This document shows positions 57,179-64,000 of a stretch of 64,000 nucleotides of DNA, in pieces (position 1 is the stretch's first letter; each line of letters opens with the position of its first letter). Under the pieces are notes generated by a model. The model searched no databases. It was not told where the DNA came from and saw only the letters and a program-made list of their open reading frames with translations. The translations under genes and the position numbers were made by a program. Source of the stretch: Sulfurimonas sp. UBA2011 (lineage in GTDB: Bacteria > Campylobacterota > Campylobacteria > Campylobacterales > Sulfurimonadaceae); the NCBI GenBank assembly GCA_002335055.1, contig DDCH01000004.1, positions 266,731 through 330,730 on the forward strand, read 5' to 3'.

Positions 57179-57210
57179 TACTATGTGCTTTTTAGCACAT
57201 AGTATTTCGT
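57179..57210 (+). terminator. Intrinsic terminator after icd
   Basis: An 11-bp perfect stem (tactatgtgct with agcacatagta) on a tttt loop begins 10 nt after the icd stop and is followed by tttcgtttttt. Confidence 0.8.
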
Positions 57211-57266
57211 TTTTTCTATGATACTAATTTAGCAGTTTTATACAAAAGGCGAAAAACCTTTCATGA

Positions 57267-57337
57267 ATGATACCTTGTTATACTTAAACAGTATGTGTTA
57301 GCACATACTGTTTAAGTGTATCTCTAACTGGTATCAT
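57267..57337. repeat. Nested long palindrome between icd and mdh
   Basis: A perfect 16-bp stem (57282-57297 with 57302-57317) closes on ttag, extended by a G-T pair and two more pairs. Outside an internal bulge, a second perfect 8-bp pair (atgatacc, 57267-57274; ggtatcat, 57330-57337) encloses it. No T-tract follows. It ends 24 bp before the mdh start and would form a large structure in the mdh leader or act as a protein-binding palindrome. The remainder of the 192-bp gap holds the icd terminator. Confidence 0.8.
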
Positions 57338-57361
57338 ACTATTTAATATTAGGGAGTTTTA

Positions 57362-58318
57362 ATGAATGTAGGAAAAAGAGTAGGGATAGTCGGTGCTGGT
57401 AATGTTGGTGCAACAGTGGCTTATTCTCTAGTAATGCTTGGTGCCTGTCACGAAGTAATTTTACGTGATAATAAAATTGATGTAGCAAGAGGAAAGGCAT
57501 TAGATATGTCTCAGGCCGCATCTGCTGTAAGAAGTCATACTGTTGTTAAAGTTGCTGAAGAGATGTCAGACTTAGTAAACTGTGACGTAGTAGTTATAAC
57601 TGCAGGTAGTCCAAGACTTCCTGGTATGAGTCGTGATGATTTACTTATGATAAATGCAAAAATTACGAAAGAAGTTATTAAAGGTGTAGCAAAATACTCA
57701 CCTGATGCAATCATTATAATGGTTTCAAATCCTTTAGATGCAATGACTTATGTTGCCCTCAAAGAGAGTGGTTTTGATAGATCTCGTGTTATTGGTATGG
57801 CTGGAATCTTAGACAGCTCAAGAATGGCTGCATTTATCCAAGAGAAACTTGGATATGGTGGTGGACAAATCCGTGCATCTGTTATGGGTGGTCATGGTGA
57901 TGATATGGTTCCTCTTCCTCGTTATTCAACAGTTGCAGGAGTTCCTCTTTCTGATGTACTTACTGATGCTGAGATAGAAGAAATAGTTGAAAGAACTCGT
58001 AAGGGTGGAGCAGAAATTGTTGGACACTTAAAAACAGGGTCAGCTTATTATGCTCCTGCTAAATCAACAGCTATTATGGTTAATGCAATACTTAAAGATA
58101 CTAAACAGATTTATCCTTGTGCCGTTCTTCTTGAAGGCGAGTATGGTTTCAACGATGTCGTTTCAGGTGTTCCTGTAATGATTGGTGCTAATGGTGCTGA
58201 AAAAATCCTTGAAGTAACACTTAATGAGCAAGAAAAAGTAATGTTTGAAAATTCTTGTAAATCAGTGCAAGGGCTTATTGATACACTAAAAGAAAATAAT
58301 TTTTTTGACGGAGAGTAG
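57362..58318 (+). CDS. mdh: Malate dehydrogenase (LDH-like type)
   Basis: Interconverts malate and oxaloacetate with NAD. The 318-aa protein begins with the nucleotide-binding GIVGAGNVGATVAYSL. The substrate-binding arginines are in SPRLPGMSRDDLL, and the catalytic histidine is expected in MGGHGDDMVPL. This is the LDH-like tetrameric malate dehydrogenase found in Chlorobium, Aquifex and Sulfurimonas. AGGGAG at 57351 is a good ribosome site. fumC starts 4 nt after the stop. Confidence 0.95.
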   Translation: MNVGKRVGIVGAGNVGATVAYSLVMLGACHEVILRDNKIDVARGKALDMSQAASAVRSHTVVKVAEEMSDLVNCDVVVITAGSPRLPGMSRDDLLMINAKITKEVIKGVAKYSPDAIIIMVSNPLDAMTYVALKESGFDRSRVIGMAGILDSSRMAAFIQEKLGYGGGQIRASVMGGHGDDMVPLPRYSTVAGVPLSDVLTDAEIEEIVERTRKGGAEIVGHLKTGSAYYAPAKSTAIMVNAILKDTKQIYPCAVLLEGEYGFNDVVSGVPVMIGANGAEKILEVTLNEQEKVMFENSCKSVQGLIDTLKENNFFDGE

Positions 58319-58322
58319 TAAA

Positions 58323-59714
58323 ATGAGTACAAGAATTGAAAAAGATACAATGGGTGAAATCCAAGTTCCTGTAGATGCTTACTGGGCTGCTCAAACGCAG
58401 AGAAGTATTCAAAACTTCGCTATTGGTGAAGAGACTATGCCATATGAAATTACAAGAGGTTTTTCTTACTTAAAAAAAGCAGCAGCTCTTGTAAATGCAG
58501 ATTTAGGAACACTAGACCAAAAAATAGCAGATGCTATCGCACGGGCTGCTGATGATATGCTTGCAGGAAAACTTGATGGAAATTATCCACTAGTTGTATG
58601 GCAAACAGGTTCTGGTACACAGTCTAACATGAATAACAATGAAGTTCTTGCTAATCGTGCTACAGAAATTCTTGGTGGTGATTTTAGAACAGATAAACTT
58701 GTTCACCCAAATGACCATGTAAACAAATCGCAAAGTTCTAACGATACTTACCCAACAGCACTTCACATTGCTGCAGTTATCGCAATTGAAACAAAAGTTA
58801 TTCCTGCTATACAAAAACTAAAAGCTACACTTACTGCTAAATCTGCTAAATTTGAATCAGTTGTAAAAATTGGTCGTACACACCTTCAAGATGCAACACC
58901 ACTTACTCTTGGTCAAGAGATCAGTGGTTGGGTTGAGATGTTAAACAAGTGTGAAAAAATGGCTAAAGATTCTCTAGAAGCTGTTCGTGAATTAGCACTA
59001 GGTGGAACGGCAGTTGGAACTGGTCTTAATGCTCACCCAGAAATGGGCGAGAGAGTTGCTAAAAAGATAAGTGAATTAACTGGTCATGATTTTATCACAG
59101 CACCAAACAAGTTTCATGCACTTACTTCTCATGATGCTCTAGTGTATTCTCACGGAGCACTTAAAGCACTTGCAGCAGATATGATGAAAATCGCTAATGA
59201 TGTAAGATGGTTAGCATCAGGTCCTCGTTGTGGTCTTGGTGAGTTAGAGATTCCTGCAAATGAGCCTGGTTCTTCAATCATGCCAGGAAAAGTAAATCCT
59301 ACTCAAGCTGAAGCTGTAACTATGGTTACATGTCAAGTTTTTGGTAACGATGTAGCTATTTCTATGGGTGCTTCACAAGGAAACTTTGAGTTAAATGTTT
59401 TCAAACCAGTAATCGCATATAATTATTTACAATCATGTCGTTTACTTGCTGACTGTATCGTATCATTTAATGATCATTGTGCCCTTGGTTTAGAACCAGT
59501 TGCAGATAAAATTGATCACTTTTTACATAACTCATTAATGCTAGTTACTGCTCTTAACCCATATGTTGGTTATGACAATGCAGCAAAAATTGCAAAAACT
59601 GCACACAAGAACAACTCAACTTTAAAAGAAACAGCTATTGAGCTTGGTCTTTTAACAGCAGAAGAGTTTGACAAGTATGTAATCCCAGAGAATATGATCG
59701 CACCCAAGGCCTAA
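58323..59714 (+). CDS. fumC: Fumarate hydratase class II
   Basis: Interconverts fumarate and malate, oxygen-stable and iron-free. From ATG 58323 (MSTRIEKDTMGEI) the protein has 463 aa, the normal length, and ggagag lies 8 nt before it; a TTG at 58305 is less likely. The family signature GSSIMPGKVNPTQAEA is present, as are SGTQSNMNNNEV and the HPNDHVNKSQSSND loop. It is in an operon with mdh upstream. Confidence 0.96.
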   Translation: MSTRIEKDTMGEIQVPVDAYWAAQTQRSIQNFAIGEETMPYEITRGFSYLKKAAALVNADLGTLDQKIADAIARAADDMLAGKLDGNYPLVVWQTGSGTQSNMNNNEVLANRATEILGGDFRTDKLVHPNDHVNKSQSSNDTYPTALHIAAVIAIETKVIPAIQKLKATLTAKSAKFESVVKIGRTHLQDATPLTLGQEISGWVEMLNKCEKMAKDSLEAVRELALGGTAVGTGLNAHPEMGERVAKKISELTGHDFITAPNKFHALTSHDALVYSHGALKALAADMMKIANDVRWLASGPRCGLGELEIPANEPGSSIMPGKVNPTQAEAVTMVTCQVFGNDVAISMGASQGNFELNVFKPVIAYNYLQSCRLLADCIVSFNDHCALGLEPVADKIDHFLHNSLMLVTALNPYVGYDNAAKIAKTAHKNNSTLKETAIELGLLTAEEFDKYVIPENMIAPKA

Positions 59715-59723
59715 AGGCCAGTG

Positions 59724-59747
59724 CAGAAAAAACTAAATTTTTTTCTG
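59724..59747. other. AT-rich hairpin in the fumC-sucC gap
   Basis: A 9-bp stem (cagaaaaaa with ttttttctg) with a 6-nt loop lies 10 nt after the fumC stop, in an 82-bp gap. It could weaken or end transcription before sucC, or stabilise the message end. A smaller ggcc/ggcc hairpin overlaps the fumC stop at 59708-59719. Confidence 0.45.
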
Positions 59748-59796
59748 TAAAAGCGTAATTAAAATTAAATTAAATTAAAATTTACAAGGAGAATAA

Positions 59797-60969
59797 ATGA
59801 ATATACATGAGTATCAAGCAAAACAAGTTTTTGCTAAATATGGTGTTCCAACACCAAAAGGTATAATGGTTGAGAGCGTTGAAGCTGCTGTTGAAGCTGC
59901 AAAAGAACTAGGTGGCCCAGTGTGGGTTGTTAAGGCTCAAATTCATGCAGGTGGTCGTGGTTTAGGTGGTGGTGTTAAACTTGCTAAGTCTATTGAAGAA
60001 GTAAGAGAACTTTCAGATGAAATTCTTGGTATGACTCTAGTAACACACCAAACTGATGCTGCTGGTAAACTTGTTAGAAAGCTTTACATTGAAGATGGTG
60101 CTGACATTAAAGATGAGTTTTACCTTTCTGTTGTTCTAGACAGAAAACTAGAAATGCCTTTAATTATGGCTTCTACTGAAGGTGGAATGAACATTGAAGA
60201 CGTTGCAGAAAATACTCCTGAAAAAATCATTACTATCCCTGTTGATCCAGCGATTGGTTTTCAAGGTTTTCATGGTCGTGAACTGGCTTTTGGTTTAGGT
60301 ATCACTGACAAAAACGAACAAAAGAAAATTATCTCATTTGCACAAAAACTTTTCAAACTTTATATGGAAAACGATGCAGAGATGATTGAAATCAATCCTT
60401 TAGTTAGAACTGGTTCAGGTGACTTTTTAGCACTAGATGGAAAAATGGGTTTTGACAACTCAGCTCTTGGACGTCAACCAGAGATCGAAGCTATGAGAGA
60501 TTTAACTGAAGAAGATGCTGATGAAGTAGAAGCTGCTAAATATGGTCTTTCATATGTTGCTCTTGATGGTGAAATCGGTTGTATGGTAAATGGTGCTGGT
60601 CTTGCTATGGGTACTATGGATACTATCAACCACATGGGTGGAACACCTGCTAACTTTTTAGATGTTGGTGGTAGTGCAAACGCAGAAACTGTTGCAAAAG
60701 GTTTTGAGATTATTCTTAGAAATCCAAATGTAAAAGCAATTTTTGTAAATATTTTTGGCGGAATCGTTCGTTGTGATCGTATTGCTAATGGTATTATTGA
60801 AGCAACTAAACTTACAGATGTAAATGTACCTGTAATTGTACGTCTTGATGGAACAAATGCTCCAGAAGCTTCTGAAATTTTAAAGAAAGCAAATATATCT
60901 AACTTAATTGTTGGTGACGACTTAGCTGACGGTGCTGCAAAAGCCGTTGCTGCTGCGAAAGGAAACTAA
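59797..60969 (+). CDS. sucC: Succinyl-CoA synthetase beta subunit (ADP-forming)
   Basis: With SucD interconverts succinyl-CoA and succinate coupled to ATP. The 390-aa protein has the N-terminal ATP-grasp domain (MNIHEYQAKQVFAKYGVP, KAQIHAGGRGLGGGVKLA) and the C-terminal ligase domain (VNIFGGIVRCDRIANGII). A strong aaggag ribosome site is just before the ATG. sucD follows after 4 nt. Confidence 0.97.
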   Translation: MNIHEYQAKQVFAKYGVPTPKGIMVESVEAAVEAAKELGGPVWVVKAQIHAGGRGLGGGVKLAKSIEEVRELSDEILGMTLVTHQTDAAGKLVRKLYIEDGADIKDEFYLSVVLDRKLEMPLIMASTEGGMNIEDVAENTPEKIITIPVDPAIGFQGFHGRELAFGLGITDKNEQKKIISFAQKLFKLYMENDAEMIEINPLVRTGSGDFLALDGKMGFDNSALGRQPEIEAMRDLTEEDADEVEAAKYGLSYVALDGEIGCMVNGAGLAMGTMDTINHMGGTPANFLDVGGSANAETVAKGFEIILRNPNVKAIFVNIFGGIVRCDRIANGIIEATKLTDVNVPVIVRLDGTNAPEASEILKKANISNLIVGDDLADGAAKAVAAAKGN

Positions 60970-60973
60970 TTAA

Positions 60974-61849
60974 ATGTCTATACTAGTAAATAAAGATACA
61001 AAAGTAATCGTTCAAGGTTTTACAGGAAAAGAGGGTTCTTTTCATGCTGAGCAATGTTTAGCATATGGAACTCAGATTGTTGGTGGTGTTACACCAAACA
61101 AGGGTGGTCAAACGCATTTAGGTAAACCTGTATTTAATACAGTTGCAGATGCAGTAAAAACTACTGGTGCTACTGTTTCTATGATTTTTGTTCCGCCTGC
61201 TTTTGTTGGTGATGCTGTTATGGAAGCTGCTGAAGCTGGAATTGATCTTGCTGTAATTATTACAGAAGGTGCTCCTGTTAAAGATATGCAAATGGCTAAA
61301 GCTCATGCAACTAAACATGGTATGAAAACACTTGGGCCAAACTGTCCTGGTATTATTACTGCCGAAGAGTGTAAAATCGGAATTATGCCTGGTATGATCT
61401 TCAAAAAAGGTAATGTTGGACTTATTTCCAAGTCTGGTACATTAACTTATGAGGGTGCTAATCAAGTTTGTAAAGAAGGTTTTGGTATTTCAACTGCTGT
61501 TGGTATCGGTGGAGATCCAATTATTGGTCTTTCATACCTTCAACTTCTTCCAATGTTTGAAGCAGATCCTGAAACTGAATGTATTGTTCTTATTGGTGAG
61601 ATTGGTGGAGATCTTGAAATTCAAGCTGCTGCTTACATTAAAGAACACATTACTAAACCAGTTGTTGCATTTATCGCAGGTCAAACTGCTCCTAAAGGTA
61701 AAACAATGGGTCATGCTGGTGCAATCGTATCAGGTTCTGCAGGTACTGCAGCTGAGAAAATGGCTGCGCTAGAAGCTGCCGGTGCAACAGTTGTTGTTTC
61801 TCCAGCTGAAATTGGTCAAGCAGTAACTAAGGCAATGGCGAAAAAGTAA
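60974..61849 (+). CDS. sucD: Succinyl-CoA synthetase alpha subunit
   Basis: The 291-aa subunit binds CoA (VQGFTGKEGSFHAEQ) and carries the phosphorylated histidine H247 in MGHAGAIVSG, with GPNCPGIITAEECKIGIMPG in between. The stop overlaps the start of the small metal-binding protein by one base. The 2-oxoglutarate:acceptor oxidoreductase genes (oor) often found just after sucCD in this group are not in the window. Confidence 0.97.
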   Translation: MSILVNKDTKVIVQGFTGKEGSFHAEQCLAYGTQIVGGVTPNKGGQTHLGKPVFNTVADAVKTTGATVSMIFVPPAFVGDAVMEAAEAGIDLAVIITEGAPVKDMQMAKAHATKHGMKTLGPNCPGIITAEECKIGIMPGMIFKKGNVGLISKSGTLTYEGANQVCKEGFGISTAVGIGGDPIIGLSYLQLLPMFEADPETECIVLIGEIGGDLEIQAAAYIKEHITKPVVAFIAGQTAPKGKTMGHAGAIVSGSAGTAAEKMAALEAAGATVVVSPAEIGQAVTKAMAKK

Positions 61850-62097
61850 TGATAAGAACTTTAGAATTACAAGACCTAAGTTGTGGTGCTTGTGCTGAAA
61901 CTATTAGAACTGGACTTGACCTTGCAGGTTTTACATCTGTAAAGGTTACTCTTTTAACTCATCCTCATTCTGCGTCAGCTGAAATTATAGATGATGAACA
62001 TTTTGAACTTTTTAAATCAGTTCTAAGAGGTCATGGTTACCGTTTAATTGATGATGAGCTACAAAAACCTGATAAACCATCAGGCGATTACGCTTAG
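61849..62097 (+). CDS. Heavy-metal-associated (HMA) domain protein
   Basis: An 82-aa protein with a single ferredoxin-like HMA fold. The metal-binding pair is C12 and C15 in LSCGACAETIR, and the typical second half (VTLLTHPHSASAEI) follows. Such proteins carry Cu(I) or similar metals to P-type ATPases, but no such transporter is adjacent. It overlaps the sucD stop by one base, so it is translated together with the TCA enzymes. A tail of about 12 residues (LQKPDKPSGDYA) is not part of the domain. Confidence 0.82.
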   Translation: MIRTLELQDLSCGACAETIRTGLDLAGFTSVKVTLLTHPHSASAEIIDDEHFELFKSVLRGHGYRLIDDELQKPDKPSGDYA

Positions 62098-62115
62098 TAA
62101 TCTTTCTCTATATCT

Positions 62116-62147
62116 AAGGTAAGCGATTATAGCTTGCCTTTTTTTTA
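62116..62147. terminator. Terminator between the sucCD operon and tetR
   Basis: A 9-bp stem (aaggtaagc with gcttgcctt, one G-T pair) with a 7-nt loop is followed by a run of T at 62139-62146. It ends the mdh-fumC-sucCD-HMA run and may also serve the convergent tetR gene. Confidence 0.75.
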
Positions 62148-62173
62148 ATCCTCAGTTTAATATTACTTAATAT

Positions 62174-62791
62174 TTATATTTTTATGCTTTCCCAGAAGAA
62201 GTCTACATGCTTTTCAAAGTGTGTAGATAATGAGTTAGTAGATAAGTCATCAAAATGCATTAGGGTGATTTGCAGTCTTATGTAGAATAGGGTGGATAAA
62301 AACTCATAAGAGACCATCATAGGATCGCCAGAGCGTATAAGAGAGTTCTGCATCATTATAAATAAGCCCTCTGAGAGCACTTTAATATTTTTTTCATGGA
62401 ACTCTGCTTGAAACTGCACTCTAAGCTCTCTATTTTGCATTAGCTCTATCATCAGTAATCTAAACATATTTTCATTCATCTTATCAAAAGTCAGCATCTT
62501 ATGTTGTAGTGCAAACTTTTGCAAAAATGGCTTTCCTCTTGTTGCTAATTCCTTTATCTCATCAGATGAAAGAGAGAAGGGTGAAGAGAAAATACCCTTT
62601 GCTACTTCAAGGAATATCTCCTCTTTGTTTTTATAGTGATTATAGATAGCACTCTCCCTTATTCCCACTTCTGAGGCTATTTTTCTCACACTTGTGCCCT
62701 TATATCCCAACTGAGAGAATAGGGTAGTTGATACTTTGAGTATTTTCTCTTTAGTTCCGCTGCGTTTAGTAGGTGTCGTGTTTGTAGGCAT
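62174..62791 (-). CDS. TetR/AcrR family transcriptional regulator
   Basis: A 205-aa repressor-type regulator. The N-terminal helix-turn-helix is complete (TLFSQLGYKGTSVRKIASEV, then GIRESAIYNHYKNKEEIF, residues 22-60) and the C-terminal domain is all-helical, with an unknown ligand. A purine-rich aaggagctta ribosome site precedes the ATG. TetR regulators of this kind usually sit beside the efflux pump they control, but no pump gene is next to it here. Four operator-like palindromes lie immediately upstream, so autoregulation is very likely. Confidence 0.88.
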   Translation of the reverse strand: MPTNTTPTKRSGTKEKILKVSTTLFSQLGYKGTSVRKIASEVGIRESAIYNHYKNKEEIFLEVAKGIFSSPFSLSSDEIKELATRGKPFLQKFALQHKMLTFDKMNENMFRLLMIELMQNRELRVQFQAEFHEKNIKVLSEGLFIMMQNSLIRSGDPMMVSYEFLSTLFYIRLQITLMHFDDLSTNSLSTHFEKHVDFFWESIKI

Positions 62792-62811
62792 TTAAGCTCC
62801 TTTTTTACTAT

Positions 62812-62922
62812 ATGAACACTTGTTAATATTAAACTAATTATATATGAACACTTGTTAATATCAGCTTATACCAAATGAACATATGTTCATATAGTAATCT
62901 TAATGAGTTAACACTTGTTCAT
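62812..62922. promoter_or_regulatory. Array of four TetR operator-like sites in phase
   Basis: Four related 16-mers occur at 62812-62827, 62844-62859, 62875-62890 and 62907-62922. The first two are atgaacacttgttaat, the third is the perfect palindrome atgaacatatgttcat, and the fourth is the reverse-oriented gttaacacttgttcat. Start-to-start distances are 32, 31 and 32 bp, about three helical turns, so all four face the same side of the DNA. The first two flank the tetR -10 box. The fourth lies just upstream of the rnpB promoter. Confidence 0.8.
62837..62842 (-). promoter_or_regulatory. -10 promoter box for tetR
   Basis: TATAAT on the minus strand (attata on plus), between operator-like sites one and two, 45 nt upstream of the tetR ATG. 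Repressor bound at either site would block it. Confidence 0.55.
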
Positions 62923-62955
62923 ATGTATAAAAAGCTGTATAAAGGTTTTTTTTAG

Positions 62956-62961
62956 TACAAT
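62956..62961 (+). promoter_or_regulatory. -10 promoter box for rnpB
   Basis: TACAAT preceded by eight T residues, six bases before the predicted 5' end of RNase P RNA. The operator array ends 33 bp upstream. Confidence 0.6.
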
Positions 62962-62966
62962 CTCAT

Positions 62967-63288
62967 AGGTACAAAGATAGTTACTTGAAGTCAAATTCAA
63001 GAGGAAAGTCCGAGCTGCTGTAAGACAGTGTTCCATTTAACGAATGGCCGTAGTAATACGAGGGAAAGTGCAACAGAGATTAGACTTCTATTCTAAGAAT
63101 AGTAAAGGTGAAAAGGTGTGTGTAAGAGACCACCAGTTTCTATAGCAATATAGAGAGCTTGTAAACCCAACATGGCAGCAAGAAACAGATGGTTAGCGTC
63201 TTACAATGCTATTGTTTCGCTAGAGGCACAAAGTAATGTGTGCAGTAGATTAATAACTATTACTACAAAACTCGGCTTATTTGTACCT
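62967..63288 (+). ncRNA. rnpB: RNase P RNA (M1 RNA, type A)
   Basis: The catalytic RNA of RNase P, which removes 5' leaders from pre-tRNAs. The ends pair as P1 (aggtacaaa, 62967-62975, with tttgtacct, 63280-63288). Universally conserved blocks follow in the right order: gaggaaagtccgagc, gggaaagtgcaacaga, taagagaccaccag, gtaaaccca, and aaactcggctta near the 3' end. The predicted length of about 322 nt is somewhat short for type A but normal for Campylobacterota. The exact ends are inferred from P1 pairing. Confidence 0.93.
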
Positions 63289-63409
63289 TATATAAATGTC
63301 ACTAACTATAATAGGCAAAGCCAACTATAGTTGCAGGGACTAAAAGTCGCTACAATCCCCTAAAGCTACAAAAACATTAGTTTTTAAGATATCAATAGAG
63401 GTACTTCAA

Positions 63410-64000
63410 ATGAAAAAATCAATAATATTATCATTAGCTATGTTGTTTAGTGCATGTGCTACACCGCATATAGAACATACACAAGACAATCTACTACAAA
63501 TAACGATGAATGATAAGCTAATCATAAAAGGAGAGGGTAAACCTCTTTTGAAAAACACTATAAGGCTTCTTAACCTCACTATACAACATAGAGTTTTTCT
63601 TATGGATGATGATACTGTGCTTACCTACGAAGATGCTACTGCTAGTGTGGGCTACAGGTATAACTATGGTATACAGAAGACTGTAAGTATTATATTTCCC
63701 CAGTATAACTATGAACTAATCGATATCAAGGGTAATATTTACTTTTTTACACTTAAAGCTAATACAAATACTGAATACTTGATATTAGAAAATATGAATA
63801 AAAAAAGAATTAAAATGATTTACGGTTTAGACAAAAAACTCTTTGAAAAACTTTTAAGTGCACTATCTAAAGAAGAATCTCCTTCTCTAGAAAAATATAT
63901 CTCTCTACAATCAACTGAAGCACATAAAGACATTAGCTTACATATAAAGAGCACTTGGGATATGAAAAGCTCTATTTTGAATAAGCTTGTTGCTAAAGTA
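63410..64000 (+). CDS. Putative lipoprotein, partial (runs off the window)
   Basis: From ATG 63410 the frame is open to the end of the window (197 codons seen). The N-terminus is a lipoprotein signal: two lysines, a hydrophobic stretch and the lipobox FSAC with cysteine near residue 16. The rest (for example MNDKLIIKGEGKPLLKNTIR) matches no family I recognise. A 121-bp gap separates it from rnpB, with a possible gaggta ribosome site near 63398. Its C-terminus and neighbours are outside the window. Confidence 0.75.
   Translation, partial: MKKSIILSLAMLFSACATPHIEHTQDNLLQITMNDKLIIKGEGKPLLKNTIRLLNLTIQHRVFLMDDDTVLTYEDATASVGYRYNYGIQKTVSIIFPQYNYELIDIKGNIYFFTLKANTNTEYLILENMNKKRIKMIYGLDKKLFEKLLSALSKEESPSLEKYISLQSTEAHKDISLHIKSTWDMKSSILNKLVAKV

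Noticed and set aside
62812..62922. CRISPR-like mini-array (16-bp units with 15-16 bp spacers)
   Set aside because: Repeats are short, palindromic and in both orientations, spacers are AT-rich and not distinct, and no cas gene is near. An adjacent TetR gene and its promoter explain them better.

Overview
The window is AT-rich chromosomal DNA from a member of the Campylobacterota (Epsilonproteobacteria), most like Sulfurimonas and relatives. Support comes from gene content and order: a flgA-ubiX-coaD-tmk string, hisS next to speA and cysE, a monomeric NADP isocitrate dehydrogenase beside a mdh-fumC-sucC-sucD cluster, AcnB-type aconitase, family II pyrophosphatase, frequent TTG starts, and promoters with a clear TATAAT box but no obvious -35 box. 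The genus is inferred from recall of gene families, not from a database search.

Layout. 1-4900: TauE-like exporter, uvrA, ppaC. 4823-9276 (minus): a Bat (aerotolerance) operon whose upstream half (moxR, DUF58 gene, 5' end of batA) is wrecked while batB/C and batD remain open. 9316-12856: acyl-CoA ligase and YgiQ radical SAM protein. 12853-15145: remnants of a chemotaxis receptor and a GGDEF-EAL protein around an intact methyltransferase. 15276-21352: a tight plus-strand run (S4 protein, trpD, tsaE, lptB, rpoN, DUF2400 protein, CoA-binding protein, ilvA). 21357-23243: a WD40-type gene with one nonsense codon. 23342-26697: ilvB, ilvH, lpxD and a small protein. 26740-32057 (minus): aspC and the hisS-speA-cysE operon. 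32176-38724: rhlE, ycaO, remnants of a surface antigen and an FkbM methyltransferase, then tmk-coaD-ubiX and a broken flgA. 38690-39658: a scar with Fic and integrase fragments around tRNA-Leu. 39659-50827: ftsK, acnB, a second broken GGDEF-EAL gene, lolA, secA and a LolC-like permease. 50837-54878: a large AsmA/YhdP-like gene and mltG, divergent and overlapping at their 5' ends. 54998-62097: icd, mdh, fumC, sucC, sucD and a heavy-metal-binding protein, i.e. most of the (in this group usually reductive) TCA cycle. 62174-64000: a TetR regulator with an array of four operator-like sites, the RNase P RNA gene, and a partial lipoprotein gene.

The strongest overall signal is erosion: about ten genes in 64 kb are broken, by internal deletions, nonsense codons and single-base indels. 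They fall mostly in signalling, motility, envelope and mobile functions, while core metabolism and information genes are intact. This suggests a lineage losing motility and environmental sensing (host-associated or niche-restricted), though some single-base indels could be sequencing errors. The features that look most worth following up are the phased TetR operator array next to rnpB, the 75-bp nested palindrome upstream of mdh, the short leader ORF before ycaO, the tmk-FkbM junction, and the asmA/mltG overlap. I did not see a CRISPR array, a complete insertion sequence or a recognisable new defence system.
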